From Synechococcales cyanobacterium PMM_0073 (GTDB lineage Bacteria; Cyanobacteriota; Cyanobacteriia; Elainellales; Elainellaceae), in the NCBI GenBank assembly GCA_949127695.1, contig CASBQH010000153.1, positions 1 through 5,251 on the forward strand: 5,251 bases of DNA, read 5' to 3'. Both the position numbers and the translations under genes were made by a program. The notes below the pieces were generated by a model. That model ran no database searches. It was not told where the DNA came from and was given only the letters and a program-made list of their open reading frames with translations. How positions within the stretch are numbered: the first letter of the stretch is position 1; each line of letters opens with the position of its first letter. Positions 4,609 through 5,251 of this stretch are shown here, piece after piece.

Positions 4609-5231
4609 CCAGCCAAAATGTTCTGGTGGTGGGCGCAAATCGCGGCATTGGCTATGGGTTTGTGCAGCAGCTTTTGCCCCAGTCTGCTCAAGTTTACGCC
4701 ACCTATCGCAGCATGGCCTCACCTGAGCTAGCGGCCTTGGCGGCTCGGTCTCAGCTTCAGCTGCTGCCGATGGACATCACCGATGAGGCGCAGATTGTTG
4801 AGGGGCTAGCCGTGATTCGGCAGCAGGTGGAGCGGCTGCATCTGGTAATCTACTGCGTGGGCTTTTTACATGAGGGCGAAATTCAGCCTGAAAAAAGCCT
4901 GCAACAGATTCAGCCTGAGCGGCTCTTGCGCTACTTTCAGGTAAATAGCATTGGCGCAGTGCTGCTGGCCAAGCATTTGATCCCGCTGCTAAAGCACTCA
5001 GAGCGCAGCGTTTTGGCCTGCATCTCGGCTAAAGTGGGCAGCATTGCGGACAATCAATCGGGCGGCTGGTATGGCTATCGCGCTTCTAAAGCCGCGCTGA
5101 ATATGCTGATGCGGACTGCGGCGCTGGAATACAGCCGCAAAAGCCCCAAAACAATCGTGGCGCTGCTGCATCCCGGCACAACGGATACTCGGCTGTCGCA
5201 GCCGTTTCAGCGGGGGATGCCGCCCGATTGA
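4605..5231 (+). CDS. Short-chain dehydrogenase/reductase (C-factor/CsgA-like), 3' end probably frameshifted
   Basis: A Rossmann-fold NAD(P)-dependent oxidoreductase of 208 residues as it stands. Cofactor binding is shown by VVGANRGIG (8-16, the GxxxGxG pattern), MDITD (56-60) and the NSIG asparagine (N114). The catalytic residues are S141 (in ISAKVGSI), Y158 and K162 (YRASK). [21 protein letters not shown] at the end is the family's C-terminal substrate-loop region. Related proteins such as Myxococcus CsgA and other C-factor-like SDRs normally continue another 30-40 residues, but here TGA follows PPD directly (5229-5231). A one-base insertion at 5212-5228 would restore an open frame reading LIVRDAAH to the window end. 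The start overlaps the cysH stop (ATGA), so the gene is probably translated by coupling. The substrate is unknown, and a role in sulfur metabolism is not implied by the fold. Confidence 0.85.
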   Translation: MTSQNVLVVGANRGIGYGFVQQLLPQSAQVYATYRSMASPELAALAARSQLQLLPMDITDEAQIVEGLAVIRQQVERLHLVIYCVGFLHEGEIQPEKSLQQIQPERLLRYFQVNSIGAVLLAKHLIPLLKHSERSVLACISAKVGSIADNQSGGWYGYRASKAALNMLMRTAALEYSRKSPKTIVALLHPGTTDTRLSQPFQRGMPPD

Positions 5232-5251
5232 TTGTCCGCGATGCTGCCCAC

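Overview
The window looks like a chromosomal piece of a cyanobacterium, probably of the Leptolyngbya/Synechococcales type. The reasons are: a divergent group 2 RpoD-family sigma factor carrying the YAYWWIRQ and RERVRQIE signatures; a signal-less parvulin-like protein of a kind I associate with cyanobacterial genomes; an N-terminal helix-turn-helix (HTH) fragment resembling those of cyanobacterial vWA-MoxR/AAA-type signalling proteins; and a thioredoxin-dependent PAPS reductase. The lineage call is inference from protein style. The cyanobacterial HIP1 octamer GCGATCGC was not found, which is neutral.

Left part, minus strand (1-1557). Three genes face left. The first (1-284, cut by the window edge) encodes the N-terminus of a probable HTH-bearing signalling protein. 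The second (522-1151) encodes a 209-residue parvulin/SurA-like peptidyl-prolyl isomerase-type protein without a signal peptide. The third (1279-1557) encodes the nucleoid protein HU and ends in a textbook intrinsic terminator (1237-1267), so it is probably transcribed alone.

Middle (1558-2422). This 865-bp gene-free stretch separates divergent hup and sigma-factor genes. It carries three perfectly phased 11-bp direct repeats upstream of hup, a second repeat pair with the same 11-bp period inside a long inverted repeat, a third repeat family, several further hairpins, and, next to the sigma gene, a plausible sigma70-type promoter bracketed by a perfect 10-bp inverted repeat.

Right part, plus strand (2423-5251). 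The sigma factor (416 aa) ends in a strong terminator (3694-3736). Then comes a probable two-gene operon with its own promoter: cysH (PAPS to sulfite in assimilatory sulfate reduction), overlapping by 4 bp (ATGA) a short-chain dehydrogenase/reductase of the C-factor/CsgA-like type. The latter stops about 30-40 residues earlier than expected, just before the window edge, and is probably frameshifted or recently truncated.

I see no mobile element, CRISPR array, tRNA or rRNA. Most of the window is ordinary housekeeping and regulatory DNA. The parts that deserve a second look are the repeat-rich divergent intergenic region, the inverted repeat around the sigma-factor promoter, the unusual residues in sigma region 2, and the broken end of the dehydrogenase.
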